A DNA stretch of 64,000 nucleotides from an uncultured Bacilli bacterium (GTDB taxonomy: Bacteria; Bacillota_I; Bacilli_A; RF39; UBA660): assembly GCA_934131175.1 (NCBI GenBank), contig CAKOZD010000001.1, positions 62,001-126,000 on the forward strand, written 5' to 3'. Below the pieces are notes generated by a model. The model saw only the letters and a program-made list of their open reading frames with translations, was not told the origin of the DNA and searched no databases. Below, piece after piece: positions 44,015-51,729 of this stretch; position 1 is the first letter of the stretch, and every line of letters begins with the position of its first letter. A program made the translations under genes and the position numbers.

Positions 44015-45268
44015 ATGAAGATTATGGAAATAGAAGGTGGAAGAGAACTTTCTGGAACTATAAGAGTAAGTGGTGCGAAAAATGCAACTGTTGCACTTAT
44101 TCCCGCTGCTATATTAACAGATGAAGAAGCAACAATTTGTAATATCCCAGAAATAACCGATACTGATGCATTATGTGATATTTTAAAAGAATTAAATGTA
44201 GATGTAAAAAGAGCAAGTGAAAGTATTATTATTAATCCAGAACATATGCAAAATATTGAAATAAAAGAAGAGTATTCAAAAAAACTAAGAGCATCATATT
44301 ATTTTATGGGAGCCCTTCTTGGAAAATATAAAAAAGCAGTAATGTATTTCCCTGGAGGATGTTCAATAGGAGCAAGACCAATTGATTTACACTTAAAAGG
44401 ATTTGAAGCGCTAGGAGCAACTGTAACAAATGAAAAAAACAAATATATTGTAGAAGCAGAAGAATTACATGGAGCAAATATTTATTTAGATATTGCATCA
44501 GTTGGTGCCACAATAAATATTATGTTAGCAGCAGTAAGAGCTAAAGGAAAAACAGTAATTGATAATGCTGCTAAAGAACCAGAAATAGTAAATGTAGCAA
44601 CTTTTTTAAATAATATGGGAGCAAAAATAACAGGAGCAGGTACTTCAACAATAAAAATAGAAGGTGTTGATCATTTAACAAAATGTTTCCATGAAGTAAT
44701 ACCAGACAGAATTGAAGCAGGAACTTACATTATTATTGGAGCACTATGTGGAACTCCTATAAAAGTAGATAATGTTATACCAGAACATATTGATTCACTT
44801 CTATCAAAATTAGAAGAGATGGGAGTAGAATTGGAAATAGGACAAGATTATGTAATAGTTTCAAATCAAGGTAATAGAAGAGCAACAAGTATAAAGACAG
44901 CTGTTTACCCAGGATTTGCAACAGACTTACAACAACCATTTACAGTATTACAGACACAATGTAATGGAAAAAGTAAAACTACTGAAACAATTTGGGAAAA
45001 CAGATTTATGCATGTACCATATTTAAAAGAATTAGGTGCAGATATAACTGTCAAAAATCAAACTGCAACAATAGTTGGGCCAACAAAATTAAAAGGAGCA
45101 TCAGTAGTTGCAACAGACTTAAGAGCTGGAGCAGCAATGGTAGCAGCAGGTCTATTAGCAGAAGGAAAAACTACAATAACTAATGTAGAACACATACTAA
45201 GAGGATATGAAAATATAATAGATAAATTAACAAACGTAGGTGCTAAAATTACTCTTAAAGAAATATAA
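44015..45268 (+). CDS. murA: UDP-N-acetylglucosamine 1-carboxyvinyltransferase
   Basis: A 417-aa enzyme adding enolpyruvate to UDP-GlcNAc, the first committed peptidoglycan step and the fosfomycin target. The N-terminal GGRELSGTIRVSGAKNATVALIP carries the catalytic Lys. The loop Cys is present in FPGGCSIGARPIDLH. The ATG at 44015, after GGAGG, is preferred over upstream in-frame starts from 43907, which would overlap the promoter. Confidence 0.96.
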   Translation: MKIMEIEGGRELSGTIRVSGAKNATVALIPAAILTDEEATICNIPEITDTDALCDILKELNVDVKRASESIIINPEHMQNIEIKEEYSKKLRASYYFMGALLGKYKKAVMYFPGGCSIGARPIDLHLKGFEALGATVTNEKNKYIVEAEELHGANIYLDIASVGATINIMLAAVRAKGKTVIDNAAKEPEIVNVATFLNNMGAKITGAGTSTIKIEGVDHLTKCFHEVIPDRIEAGTYIIIGALCGTPIKVDNVIPEHIDSLLSKLEEMGVELEIGQDYVIVSNQGNRRATSIKTAVYPGFATDLQQPFTVLQTQCNGKSKTTETIWENRFMHVPYLKELGADITVKNQTATIVGPTKLKGASVVATDLRAGAAMVAAGLLAEGKTTITNVEHILRGYENIIDKLTNVGAKITLKEI

Positions 45269-45293
45269 TTTAATAGTTATATTTCTTTTTTTT
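45257..45293 (+). terminator. murA terminator
   Basis: AAAGAAATATAA (45257-45268) pairs with TTATATTTCTTT (45277-45288) and eight U follow. The Shine-Dalgarno of the next gene begins right after the U-tract. Confidence 0.8.
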
Positions 45294-45302
45294 GGAGGCA
45301 AA

Positions 45303-45983
45303 ATGAAAAAACTATTAAAACTATTATTACTATTACTCTTAAATATATCTGTATATTTCATATACAATTCAACAAAGAATAGCGTATACACTATTACATC
45401 ATTAGGAGATGGCATATCCCTAGGAATAAACTCATATGCAATAGATGACTATTCTTATGCAGATTACTATAGAGATTTTAAATTAAAAGAAAAGGAAAAA
45501 GTAAAATTAATAGATTCATATTCAAAAAAAGAAATGAGTATTACATCACTTACTGAAAAAATAAAAAGTGATAATAAATTAAAAGAAGATTTAAACTCTA
45601 GTAACATATTATTTTTAACAATAGGTTATAATGATTTATTATATAAAATTGAATTAGAAGAGAATTTAACTAATAGTAAACTACTTAGTATAACAAGAGA
45701 AATAGATAAATCATACAATAAACTATTAAAAGAAATACGAAAATATTACAAAAGAAAAATAATAGTAGTTGGTTATTTTAAATCAAATAAAGATGACTAT
45801 TATATTAATAAAGGTATAAAAGAACTTAATAATATTTTGAGTAAAAATAATGATGTAATATTTATCGAAACATATAATCTTTTAAGTAATAGAAAAGAAT
45901 ATTTTTCTAATCCTAATAGTTATTATCCTAATATAAGAGGTTATGAATTAATAGGAAAATCAATTATAGATACAGTAAAATAA
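45303..45983 (+). CDS. SGNH-hydrolase-like membrane-anchored protein, probably degenerate
   Basis: 226 aa with an N-terminal membrane segment (about 3-22). The fold is that of GDSL/SGNH lipases: block I at SLGDGISLG, block III Gly/Asn at TIGYNDLL, and block V at SYYPNIRGYELIGKSI. Key residues are changed. GDS is GDG (residues 35-37, next Ser at 39), and the block V His, normally in DxxHPNxxGY, is Tyr. It may be a binding protein rather than an enzyme. GGAGG precedes the ATG. Confidence 0.72.
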   Translation: MKKLLKLLLLLLLNISVYFIYNSTKNSVYTITSLGDGISLGINSYAIDDYSYADYYRDFKLKEKEKVKLIDSYSKKEMSITSLTEKIKSDNKLKEDLNSSNILFLTIGYNDLLYKIELEENLTNSKLLSITREIDKSYNKLLKEIRKYYKRKIIVVGYFKSNKDDYYINKGIKELNNILSKNNDVIFIETYNLLSNRKEYFSNPNSYYPNIRGYELIGKSIIDTVK

Positions 45984-46015
45984 CAATAAAAATAGTGGAA
46001 AAGTTTAATAAAGCC

Positions 46016-46100
46016 TTGAAAAACAATAAAAAGTTTGATATATTAATAACGCGATTTATATCTATGGCAAGAATTTTGTCATGGCGGAAGGAGAGATAAT
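46016..46100 (+). promoter_or_regulatory. rpmE promoter and leader hairpin
   Basis: TTGAAA (46016-46021), 17-nt spacer, TATATT (46039-46044). The leader forms ATGGCAA (46064-46070) with TTGTCAT (46076-46082), just before GGAGAG. L31 autoregulatory leaders are known in Firmicutes, but I cannot confirm a match to that motif. Confidence 0.55.
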
Positions 46101-46316
46101 ATGAAAAAGGGAATACATCCAGAAGTTAAAGATTGTACAGTAACATGTGCATGCGGAAATACATTTACTTGTAAATCAACTAAGTCTGAGATTAATGTTG
46201 AAGTTTGTTCAAATTGTCATCCATTTTATACTGGAAAACAAAGTAGAACTTCACGTGCAGGACGTGTTGATAAGTTCAACAAGAAATACGGTTTTGATCA
46301 AAAAGAAGCTGCTTAA
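46101..46316 (+). CDS. rpmE: 50S ribosomal protein L31 (zinc type)
   Basis: A 71-aa L31: MKKGIHPEVKDCTVTCACGN and VEVCSNCHPFYTGKQ give four Cys for zinc (C+ form). Located downstream of murA as in many Bacilli (rpmE after rho/murA). Confidence 0.95.
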   Translation: MKKGIHPEVKDCTVTCACGNTFTCKSTKSEINVEVCSNCHPFYTGKQSRTSRAGRVDKFNKKYGFDQKEAA

Positions 46317-46331
46317 TAAGCAGTTTTTTTC
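46308..46331 (+). terminator. rpmE terminator
   Basis: CTGCTT (46309-46314) pairs with AAGCAG (46318-46323) with a 3-nt loop, then seven U; overlaps the stop. Confidence 0.65.
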
Positions 46332-46386
46332 TTTGCCTTTTGTGGTATAATAAAAGAGTAAATATAAACAAAATTAAGGAGAAAAT

Positions 46387-46830
46387 ATGAAAATAGGATT
46401 AGCAAGTGACCATAGAGGTTATAAATTAAAACAACAATTAATTGAAGAATTAGTAAAAAGAAATTATGAAGTAGAAGATTATGGAACTGATAGTGAAGAA
46501 TCAACTGATTATCCAGATTATGCATTTAAACTTGGAGAAAATGTTAGAGACAAAAAAGTTGATTTTGGAGTTGCTATATGTGGTTCTGGCATAGGAATAA
46601 GTATTGCTTGCAATAAAGTAAAAGGAGTAAGATGTGCTAAAGTAACTACAAGAGAAGAAGCACAAGTTACAAGAAATGATAACAATTCAAATATTGTTGC
46701 ATTTGGAGAAAAAACTACAAAAGAAGATGCCTTAGTAATAGTAACAACTTTTATAAACACACCATTCTCAGATCTAGAAAAACATCATAGAAGAGTAGAT
46801 AAAATTACTGATTATGAGGAAAATAATTAA
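46387..46830 (+). CDS. rpiB: Ribose-5-phosphate isomerase B
   Basis: A 147-aa enzyme of the RpiB/LacAB family. IGLASDHRGYKLKQQL at the N-terminus, DYPDYAFKLGE, and AICGSGIGISIACNKVKGVRCA with the catalytic Cys. The family also includes galactose-6-phosphate isomerase subunits, but a lone gene with this sequence is most likely RpiB. GGAG lies before the ATG. Its last base is the first base of the next start (overlap by 1). Confidence 0.93.
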   Translation: MKIGLASDHRGYKLKQQLIEELVKRNYEVEDYGTDSEESTDYPDYAFKLGENVRDKKVDFGVAICGSGIGISIACNKVKGVRCAKVTTREEAQVTRNDNNSNIVAFGEKTTKEDALVIVTTFINTPFSDLEKHHRRVDKITDYEENN

Positions 46831-47027
46831 TGAGTGGTAAATTTTTTCTTTATGTTGCAGTAACATTCTTAGTAATATGGGCAATGGATTCTGTAAATAT
46901 AAATAAAATCTTTAAAAAAGATAGAATACTTCAAGCAAGAATATTTTACTTTTTACTTGGAATATCAATGATATATCTAGTTACTAATTTCATTTTTGAT
47001 ATATTTAGTTGCACAAAACTTTTCTAG
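46830..47027 (+). CDS. DUF1146 (YwzB-like) small membrane protein
   Basis: A 65-aa protein with two membrane helices (about 5-21 and 37-59). VIWAMDSVNINKIFKKDR and QARIFYFLLGISMIYLVTNFIFDIF match the DUF1146 pattern. In B. subtilis ywzB also lies close to murA and spoIIQ. Function unknown. Confidence 0.8.
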   Translation: MSGKFFLYVAVTFLVIWAMDSVNINKIFKKDRILQARIFYFLLGISMIYLVTNFIFDIFSCTKLF

Positions 47028-47051
47028 AAGATGTATAAATCTTCTTTTTTT
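47026..47051 (+). terminator. Terminator after DUF1146 gene
   Basis: AGAAGAT (47026-47032), 6-nt loop, ATCTTCT (47039-47045), then U-tract. Confidence 0.75.
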
Positions 47052-47077
47052 GTAAACACTTATATTGAGGTGATATT

Positions 47078-47686
47078 ATGAAAAGAAAGGTTAGAATAAA
47101 AACTATTCCACTATTAGTCGCAATACTTGTCTTAATTCCATTACTTACTTTAATATTTTTTAGAGAGGAGTCACTTTCTAAACAAAATGACTATGTAACA
47201 GAAGATACTATAAATGATTCAATACCAGTAATTAATACAACAAAGAAAATAATTAATCCTTATATAGATAGTTCAGTAAAAATCGGAAAAACGTATTATG
47301 ACTACAAAGGAGAATCACAAAGTCAAGAAAATTCTATAACTGTCCATGATAATACATATATTCAAAATTCAGGAATTGACTTTACATCTGATAATCAGTT
47401 TGATGTAATATCAATTCTTGAAGGAACAGTAATATCAGTGAAAGAGGATAATTTAATAGGAAAAACAATAGAAATCAAACATGATAATGGAATAATATCA
47501 AGTTACCAAAGTCTAAGTGAAGTTAATGTAAAAAAAGATGATTATGTAAATCAAGGACAAGTAATTGGTAAAAGTGGAACTAATGAATTAGACAAAGAAA
47601 TAGGCAATCATTTACATTTAGAAATATATGAAAATGGTAATAGTGTAAACCCAGAAAACTATTTAAATAAAGAAATTAATGGTTAG
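47078..47686 (+). CDS. spoIIQ: SpoIIQ-like M23 protein with degenerate zinc site
   Basis: A 202-aa protein with an N-terminal membrane helix (about 10-28) and a C-terminal LytM/M23 domain (about 90-197). The HxxxD motif has lost its His: N97 stands where His should be in NSGID, while D101 and H178/H180 (HLH) remain. B. subtilis SpoIIQ is likewise degenerate (Ser) and pairs with SpoIIIAH across the septum during engulfment. Neighbours murA, DUF1146 and mreB/mbl match the B. subtilis spoIIQ locus. The spoIID gene usual there is absent. Confidence 0.82.
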   Translation: MKRKVRIKTIPLLVAILVLIPLLTLIFFREESLSKQNDYVTEDTINDSIPVINTTKKIINPYIDSSVKIGKTYYDYKGESQSQENSITVHDNTYIQNSGIDFTSDNQFDVISILEGTVISVKEDNLIGKTIEIKHDNGIISSYQSLSEVNVKKDDYVNQGQVIGKSGTNELDKEIGNHLHLEIYENGNSVNPENYLNKEING

Positions 47687-47710
47687 AAGAAATTTATTTC
47701 TTCTTTTTTA
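47685..47710 (+). terminator. spoIIQ terminator
   Basis: AGAAGAAA, UUUA loop, TTTCTTCT (47697-47704), then U-tract. Confidence 0.75.
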
Positions 47711-47781
47711 TTGTTATTTGTAATATAATAAATAATAAATCTTAAAAAGTATGGTAAAATAATAAAGGAAGGAATGAAATT

Positions 47782-48777
47782 ATGCTAGCAAAAGATATAG
47801 GAATAGATTTAGGTACAGCAAATGTTTTAATTTATATCAAAGGTCGTGGAATAGTATTAAATGAACCTAGTATAGTTGTTATAGATACAGAGACAAATAA
47901 AGTTATCGCTGTTGGAGAAGAAGCAAGAGAAATGCTTGGAAGAACCCCTGAAAAAGTAAAAGCAGTAAAACCAATGAAAGATGGTGTAATTGCTGACTTT
48001 GAATTAACTGAAATCATGTTAAATTACTTTATAAACAAAATCAAAGCAAGAAGCTTATTCTCAAGACCAAGAATACTTATATGTTGTCCAACAAATATTA
48101 CTCCTGTTGAAAAGAATGCCATAAAGGAAGCAGCTGAAAGAACAGGTGCTAGAAAAGTGTTTATAGAAGAAGAACCAAAAGTTGCAGCAATCGGAGCAGG
48201 AATGGATATTTCTAAACCATCTGCAAATATGGTAATAGACATTGGTGGTGGAACAACAGATATTGCAATTCTTTCAATGAATGGAATTGTTTCATCAGCA
48301 TCAGTAAGAATAGCAGGAAATGTTTTTGATCAGGATATAATAAAATATATACGTGGAAAATATAAATTACTAATTGGAGAGAAAACAGCTGAAGATATAA
48401 AAATAAACTTTGCTAACGTATACAAACCATCTAAAAAAGAAAAATTAGTTGTTAAAGGAAGAAACTTAATAACAGGTTTACCTGATTCAATAGAATTAAC
48501 ACAAGAAGAAACAAAAGAAGCTCTAGAAGATGATTTAAATAGAATTATAAAATCTACTAAAAATGTTTTAGAACAAACGCCTCCAGAATTATCAGCAGAT
48601 ATTGTTGAAAAAGGATTAGTTCTTACAGGTGGAGGAGCAAAATTAACAGGACTTGTGGATTTATTAGAAGAAGAGTTAACTATACCAATTTTAATTGCGG
48701 AAACACCATTAACATGTGTAGCTGAGGGTACAGGAGTTCTCCTTGAAGACATAAAAGGACTAGAAGAAGACCAATAA
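47782..48777 (+). CDS. mreB: Rod-shape actin homologue MreB/Mbl
   Basis: A 331-aa bacterial actin. Nucleotide-binding motifs are IGIDLGTANVLIY (phosphate 1), IDIGGGTTDIAILS (phosphate 2) and LTGGGAKLTGL (adenosine). It guides the wall elongation machinery. The position after spoIIQ corresponds to mbl in B. subtilis; spoIIID, normally between them, is absent. GGAAGGA precedes the ATG. Confidence 0.94.
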   Translation: MLAKDIGIDLGTANVLIYIKGRGIVLNEPSIVVIDTETNKVIAVGEEAREMLGRTPEKVKAVKPMKDGVIADFELTEIMLNYFINKIKARSLFSRPRILICCPTNITPVEKNAIKEAAERTGARKVFIEEEPKVAAIGAGMDISKPSANMVIDIGGGTTDIAILSMNGIVSSASVRIAGNVFDQDIIKYIRGKYKLLIGEKTAEDIKINFANVYKPSKKEKLVVKGRNLITGLPDSIELTQEETKEALEDDLNRIIKSTKNVLEQTPPELSADIVEKGLVLTGGGAKLTGLVDLLEEELTIPILIAETPLTCVAEGTGVLLEDIKGLEEDQ

Positions 48778-48792
48778 TATTGGTTTTTTTCT
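48770..48792 (+). terminator. mreB terminator
   Basis: ACCAAT (48770-48775), 3-nt loop, ATTGGT (48779-48784), then U-tract. Confidence 0.65.
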
Positions 48793-48844
48793 TTTTATTT
48801 ATAAGACAATTTGTTATAATTTTCTTAGGAAGTGAAAAATTTAT

Positions 48845-49954
48845 ATGAGAATACAACTAATTTCTGCTGCTAAGATAGTGCTAACAACATTTATCTTTTC
48901 AACAATAATTATGTTTTTAATGAGAAAAATAGCGGCACATGTAGGAGCGATGGATATACCAAGAGCCGAAGAAGGAAATAGACATATCCATAAAAAAGCG
49001 ACCCCTAAACTTGGCGGAGTAGGAATATTTCTAGGATTTATGCTAGGATATATGCTCTTTGGAGAACAAAGTGTAAGAATGAATTCTATTTTGATAGGAA
49101 GCTTTATAGTAATATTTACATCAATTATTGATGATATCAATCCAATAAAAGCAACACACAAGATGCTAGGACATTTAATTGCTGCATCGATAATAGTGTT
49201 TTATGGACATATTTTACTCGATAATATTACAGCATTTGGTTATTCACTAAATTTCGGTATCTTATCATACCCAGTAACAATACTATTTATTGTTGCTTGT
49301 ACAAATATAATAAACTTAATAGATGGTTTAGATGGATTAAGCGGAGGAATATGTTCAATATTTTACATAACAATTGCAATTATAGGTTTCTTCCAAGGAA
49401 GATTCGGAAGTCTTGTAATGGTATTAACACTTATAATGTTAGGTTCAACTTTAGGATTCTTAGTTCATAATTTTAGACCATTCAGTAATGCAAAAATATT
49501 TGCAGGTGATGGAGCAACATTTATGGGATTCATAATAGCAGTAATCACATTACTAGAATTTAAAGGGCCAGCATTAATATCATTCTTTGTACCAGTAACA
49601 ATATTAGGAATACCAATACTTGATACTTTATTTGCAATAATTAGAAGACTATTAAAAGGAGAACCACCATTCAAAGCAGACAAACAACACCTACATCATC
49701 AATTATTAGGAATGAACTTTTCTCCAACAACAACAGTATTAATCATATATGCAATAAATATATTATTCGCAACAGCATCAATCTTCTATACATTAAAACT
49801 TCAAGATCCAATAGTTGCTCAATCAATATACATACTATTATTTATATTAGTACTTTGGTTTGTATTCCATACAACAATTATTTCAGATAAAAATCCACAA
49901 ATAATTAAAAAAATTACTAATAAATTAAAAATAAAGAAAAAGGCAAAAAACTAG
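48845..49954 (+). CDS. Undecaprenyl-phosphate GlcNAc-1-phosphate transferase (TagO/WecA family)
   Basis: A 369-aa polyprenyl-phosphate N-acetylhexosamine-1-P transferase with about 11 membrane helices. Conserved cytoplasmic loops are ATPKLGGVGIF, DDINPIKATHKMLGH (Asp pair), NLIDGLDGLSGG, GDGATFMGF, and PDR-like KADKQHLHHQLL with the HLHH motif of TagO/WecA (absent in MraY). It starts lipid-linked synthesis of teichoic acid or another surface glycan. No other glycan genes lie nearby. Confidence 0.92.
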   Translation: MRIQLISAAKIVLTTFIFSTIIMFLMRKIAAHVGAMDIPRAEEGNRHIHKKATPKLGGVGIFLGFMLGYMLFGEQSVRMNSILIGSFIVIFTSIIDDINPIKATHKMLGHLIAASIIVFYGHILLDNITAFGYSLNFGILSYPVTILFIVACTNIINLIDGLDGLSGGICSIFYITIAIIGFFQGRFGSLVMVLTLIMLGSTLGFLVHNFRPFSNAKIFAGDGATFMGFIIAVITLLEFKGPALISFFVPVTILGIPILDTLFAIIRRLLKGEPPFKADKQHLHHQLLGMNFSPTTTVLIIYAINILFATASIFYTLKLQDPIVAQSIYILLFILVLWFVFHTTIISDKNPQIIKKITNKLKIKKKAKN

Positions 49955-49969
49955 TCTTTTTCTTTTATT
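49933..49969 (+). terminator. Terminator after TagO/WecA-like gene
   Basis: AAAGAAAAAG (49933-49942) pairs with CTTTTTCTTT (49956-49965) around 13 nt, then U-rich. Confidence 0.6.
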
Positions 49970-50001
49970 ATGTGATAATATAACGTTGAAAGCGTGATAA
50001 T

Positions 50002-50691
50002 ATGATAAATTTTATAATTGAAGAAGAAAACTTAAAAGAAATAATTGATAATTATATGATGAACTATAATTATACTTATGATATTAAAATATATGACTCA
50101 CATAAAGAAAATAATTATTTTAATATTTATATCTTAAATTATGATTCTAAAAATATTCTTGATATAAATAAAATAAAAAGAATAAGATATGAATTAGATG
50201 ATTGGTCATCTATAATAATTTTATTAATAAAGAATGATAAAGATAAATATAGTCTATTTGATAAAAGATTAATGATATTAGATATAATTAGTACTGAAAA
50301 AGATTTTAAAGAAAGATTAAAAGAAGATATTTTAATATCTATAAAAAGTCTAGATAAGAAAAATAATATATTAAAATTTACTTATAAGGGAAGTATTTAC
50401 AATATTCCATATCAAGATATATTATTTATAGAAAATGACTCTGAAAATAAAAGATGCTTAATAAAAACAAGTAATAACAATTATTATATTCCATTAACTT
50501 TAAGCAAATTGATAGATAATTTAGACAATAGATTTATAAAGTGTAGTAGAAGTTATATTATTAATTTAGAAAAAGTGAGAAAGTATAACATAAAAAATAA
50601 TATAATATATTTTGATGATGATATAAGTATTTGTGAAGTATCAAGAGAAAAGAAAAAAGATATAATTGCATATTTAAGAGGAATCAAATGA
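50002..50691 (+). CDS. LytTR-domain transcription regulator with degenerate N-terminal domain
   Basis: 229 aa. The C-terminal 100 residues are a LytTR DNA-binding domain: YKGSIYNIPYQDILFIENDSENKRCLIKT, then FIKCSRSYIINLEKVRKY (the LytTR signature) and a final helix. The N-terminal 120 residues look like a diverged receiver fold but lack the Asp pair and phosphorylatable Asp, so signalling by phosphotransfer is unlikely. No histidine kinase is adjacent. The gene ends in TGA. GAAAGCG is a weak ribosome-binding site. Confidence 0.82.
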   Translation: MINFIIEEENLKEIIDNYMMNYNYTYDIKIYDSHKENNYFNIYILNYDSKNILDINKIKRIRYELDDWSSIIILLIKNDKDKYSLFDKRLMILDIISTEKDFKERLKEDILISIKSLDKKNNILKFTYKGSIYNIPYQDILFIENDSENKRCLIKTSNNNYYIPLTLSKLIDNLDNRFIKCSRSYIINLEKVRKYNIKNNIIYFDDDISICEVSREKKKDIIAYLRGIK

Positions 50692-50836
50692 CGAAAAATG
50701 TCGAAAAAGAAAAAATATCTCACAAAAATAGATTTATTATAAACAAATTATAGAAAAAACATAGATTTATAAATAGATTTGTTAGAATAAAATCACCAAA
50801 GATAAAGAGTTGGTAGAATGTGAGGTGTAAACAGTG

Positions 50837-51049
50837 ATGACTGGACGCGTGAAATGGTTTAATAATGATAAAGGATACGGATTTATAGGATTTAGAGAAA
50901 ATGAAGATATATTTGTTCATTATTCTGCAATTGAATTAGATGGTTATAAAACTCTAAAAGAAAACCAATTAGTTGAATTTAAACTTATCGAAACAAGTAA
51001 AGGATTTCAAGCAATAAATGTAAGATTATTGCAAGAAGCTACTATTTAA
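50837..51049 (+). CDS. csp: Cold-shock protein (CspA family)
   Basis: A 70-aa OB-fold protein with RNP1 KGYGFI and RNP2 DIFVHYSAI, preceded by GRVKWFNNDK. It binds single-stranded RNA/DNA. The ATG at 50837, after GAGGTG, is preferred over the GTG at 50834. It has an unusually long spacing loop and a C-terminal LLQEATI. Confidence 0.93.
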   Translation: MTGRVKWFNNDKGYGFIGFRENEDIFVHYSAIELDGYKTLKENQLVEFKLIETSKGFQAINVRLLQEATI

Positions 51050-51068
51050 AAATAGTAGTTTTTTTTTC
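51039..51068 (+). terminator. csp terminator
   Basis: CTACTATTT (51039-51047) pairs with AAATAGTAG (51050-51058), then a U-tract; overlaps the stop codon. Confidence 0.7.
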
Positions 51069-51108
51069 TTTTAATGTGGTATAATGTAAGTATAAAGGAG
51101 GAGATATT

Positions 51109-51645
51109 ATGGAAATTATTATTCATGGAAACAAAGTTAAAATTACAAAAGCTATGAACGACTATGTTGAAGAAAAGTTAGAGAGATTAGAAAAGTATTT
51201 AGAAAATAGCGAAAACGTTCGCGCTAGTGTCATAGTAAAAGTAAAAGGACATGAACAAACAGTTGAAATAACAATCCCATTAAAGTCATTTATTTTAAGA
51301 TCAGAAGAAACTAAAGATGACTTTTATGCAGCTGTTGATAAAACAATCGACAAGCTAGAAAGACAATTAAGAAAGAATAAGACAAGATTGATGTCTAAGA
51401 AGGTTAAACAAAGTTATGACTTTAATTTTGAAAGTATAATAGTTGATGAACCTGAAGAAAAAGAAGAACATAAAATTGTAAAAAGAAAAACAATTGAAGT
51501 TAAACCAATGAATGAAGAAGAAGCAATACTTCAAATGGAATTATTAGGACATCAATTCTATATGTATAAAGATAGCGAAACAAATAAACCTGCTGTCGTA
51601 TATAAGAGAAATGACTCTAATTATGGAGTAATTGAATCTGAATAA
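51109..51645 (+). CDS. hpf: Ribosome hibernation promoting factor (long form)
   Basis: A 178-aa long HPF. The N-terminal S30AE/RaiA domain (about 1-100) is followed by a linker and the C-terminal dimerisation domain (KTIEVKPMNEEEAILQMELLGHQFYMYKDSETNKPAVVYKRNDSNYGVI). It pairs ribosomes as inactive 100S dimers. AAAGGAGGAG precedes the ATG. It is next to secA, the common Firmicutes order. Confidence 0.95.
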   Translation: MEIIIHGNKVKITKAMNDYVEEKLERLEKYLENSENVRASVIVKVKGHEQTVEITIPLKSFILRSEETKDDFYAAVDKTIDKLERQLRKNKTRLMSKKVKQSYDFNFESIIVDEPEEKEEHKIVKRKTIEVKPMNEEEAILQMELLGHQFYMYKDSETNKPAVVYKRNDSNYGVIESE

Positions 51646-51660
51646 TTGATATATATACAA

Positions 51661-51698
51661 AAAAGGGAGAATATGCTTTTATTCTCTCTTTTTTTTTG
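51661..51698 (+). terminator. hpf terminator
   Basis: AAGGGAGAATA (51663-51673) pairs with TATTCTCTCTT (51680-51690, one G-U), then eight or more U. Confidence 0.8.
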
Positions 51699-51729
51699 AT
51701 AAAATAAATAATTGAAGGAGCTGATGTAT

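Noticed and set aside
46245..46264. CACGTG core in rpmE (also at about 15357 and 41471) as a possible parS
   Set aside because: Only the six-base core matches TGTTTCACGTGAAACA; flanks are unlike parS and all are inside coding sequence.
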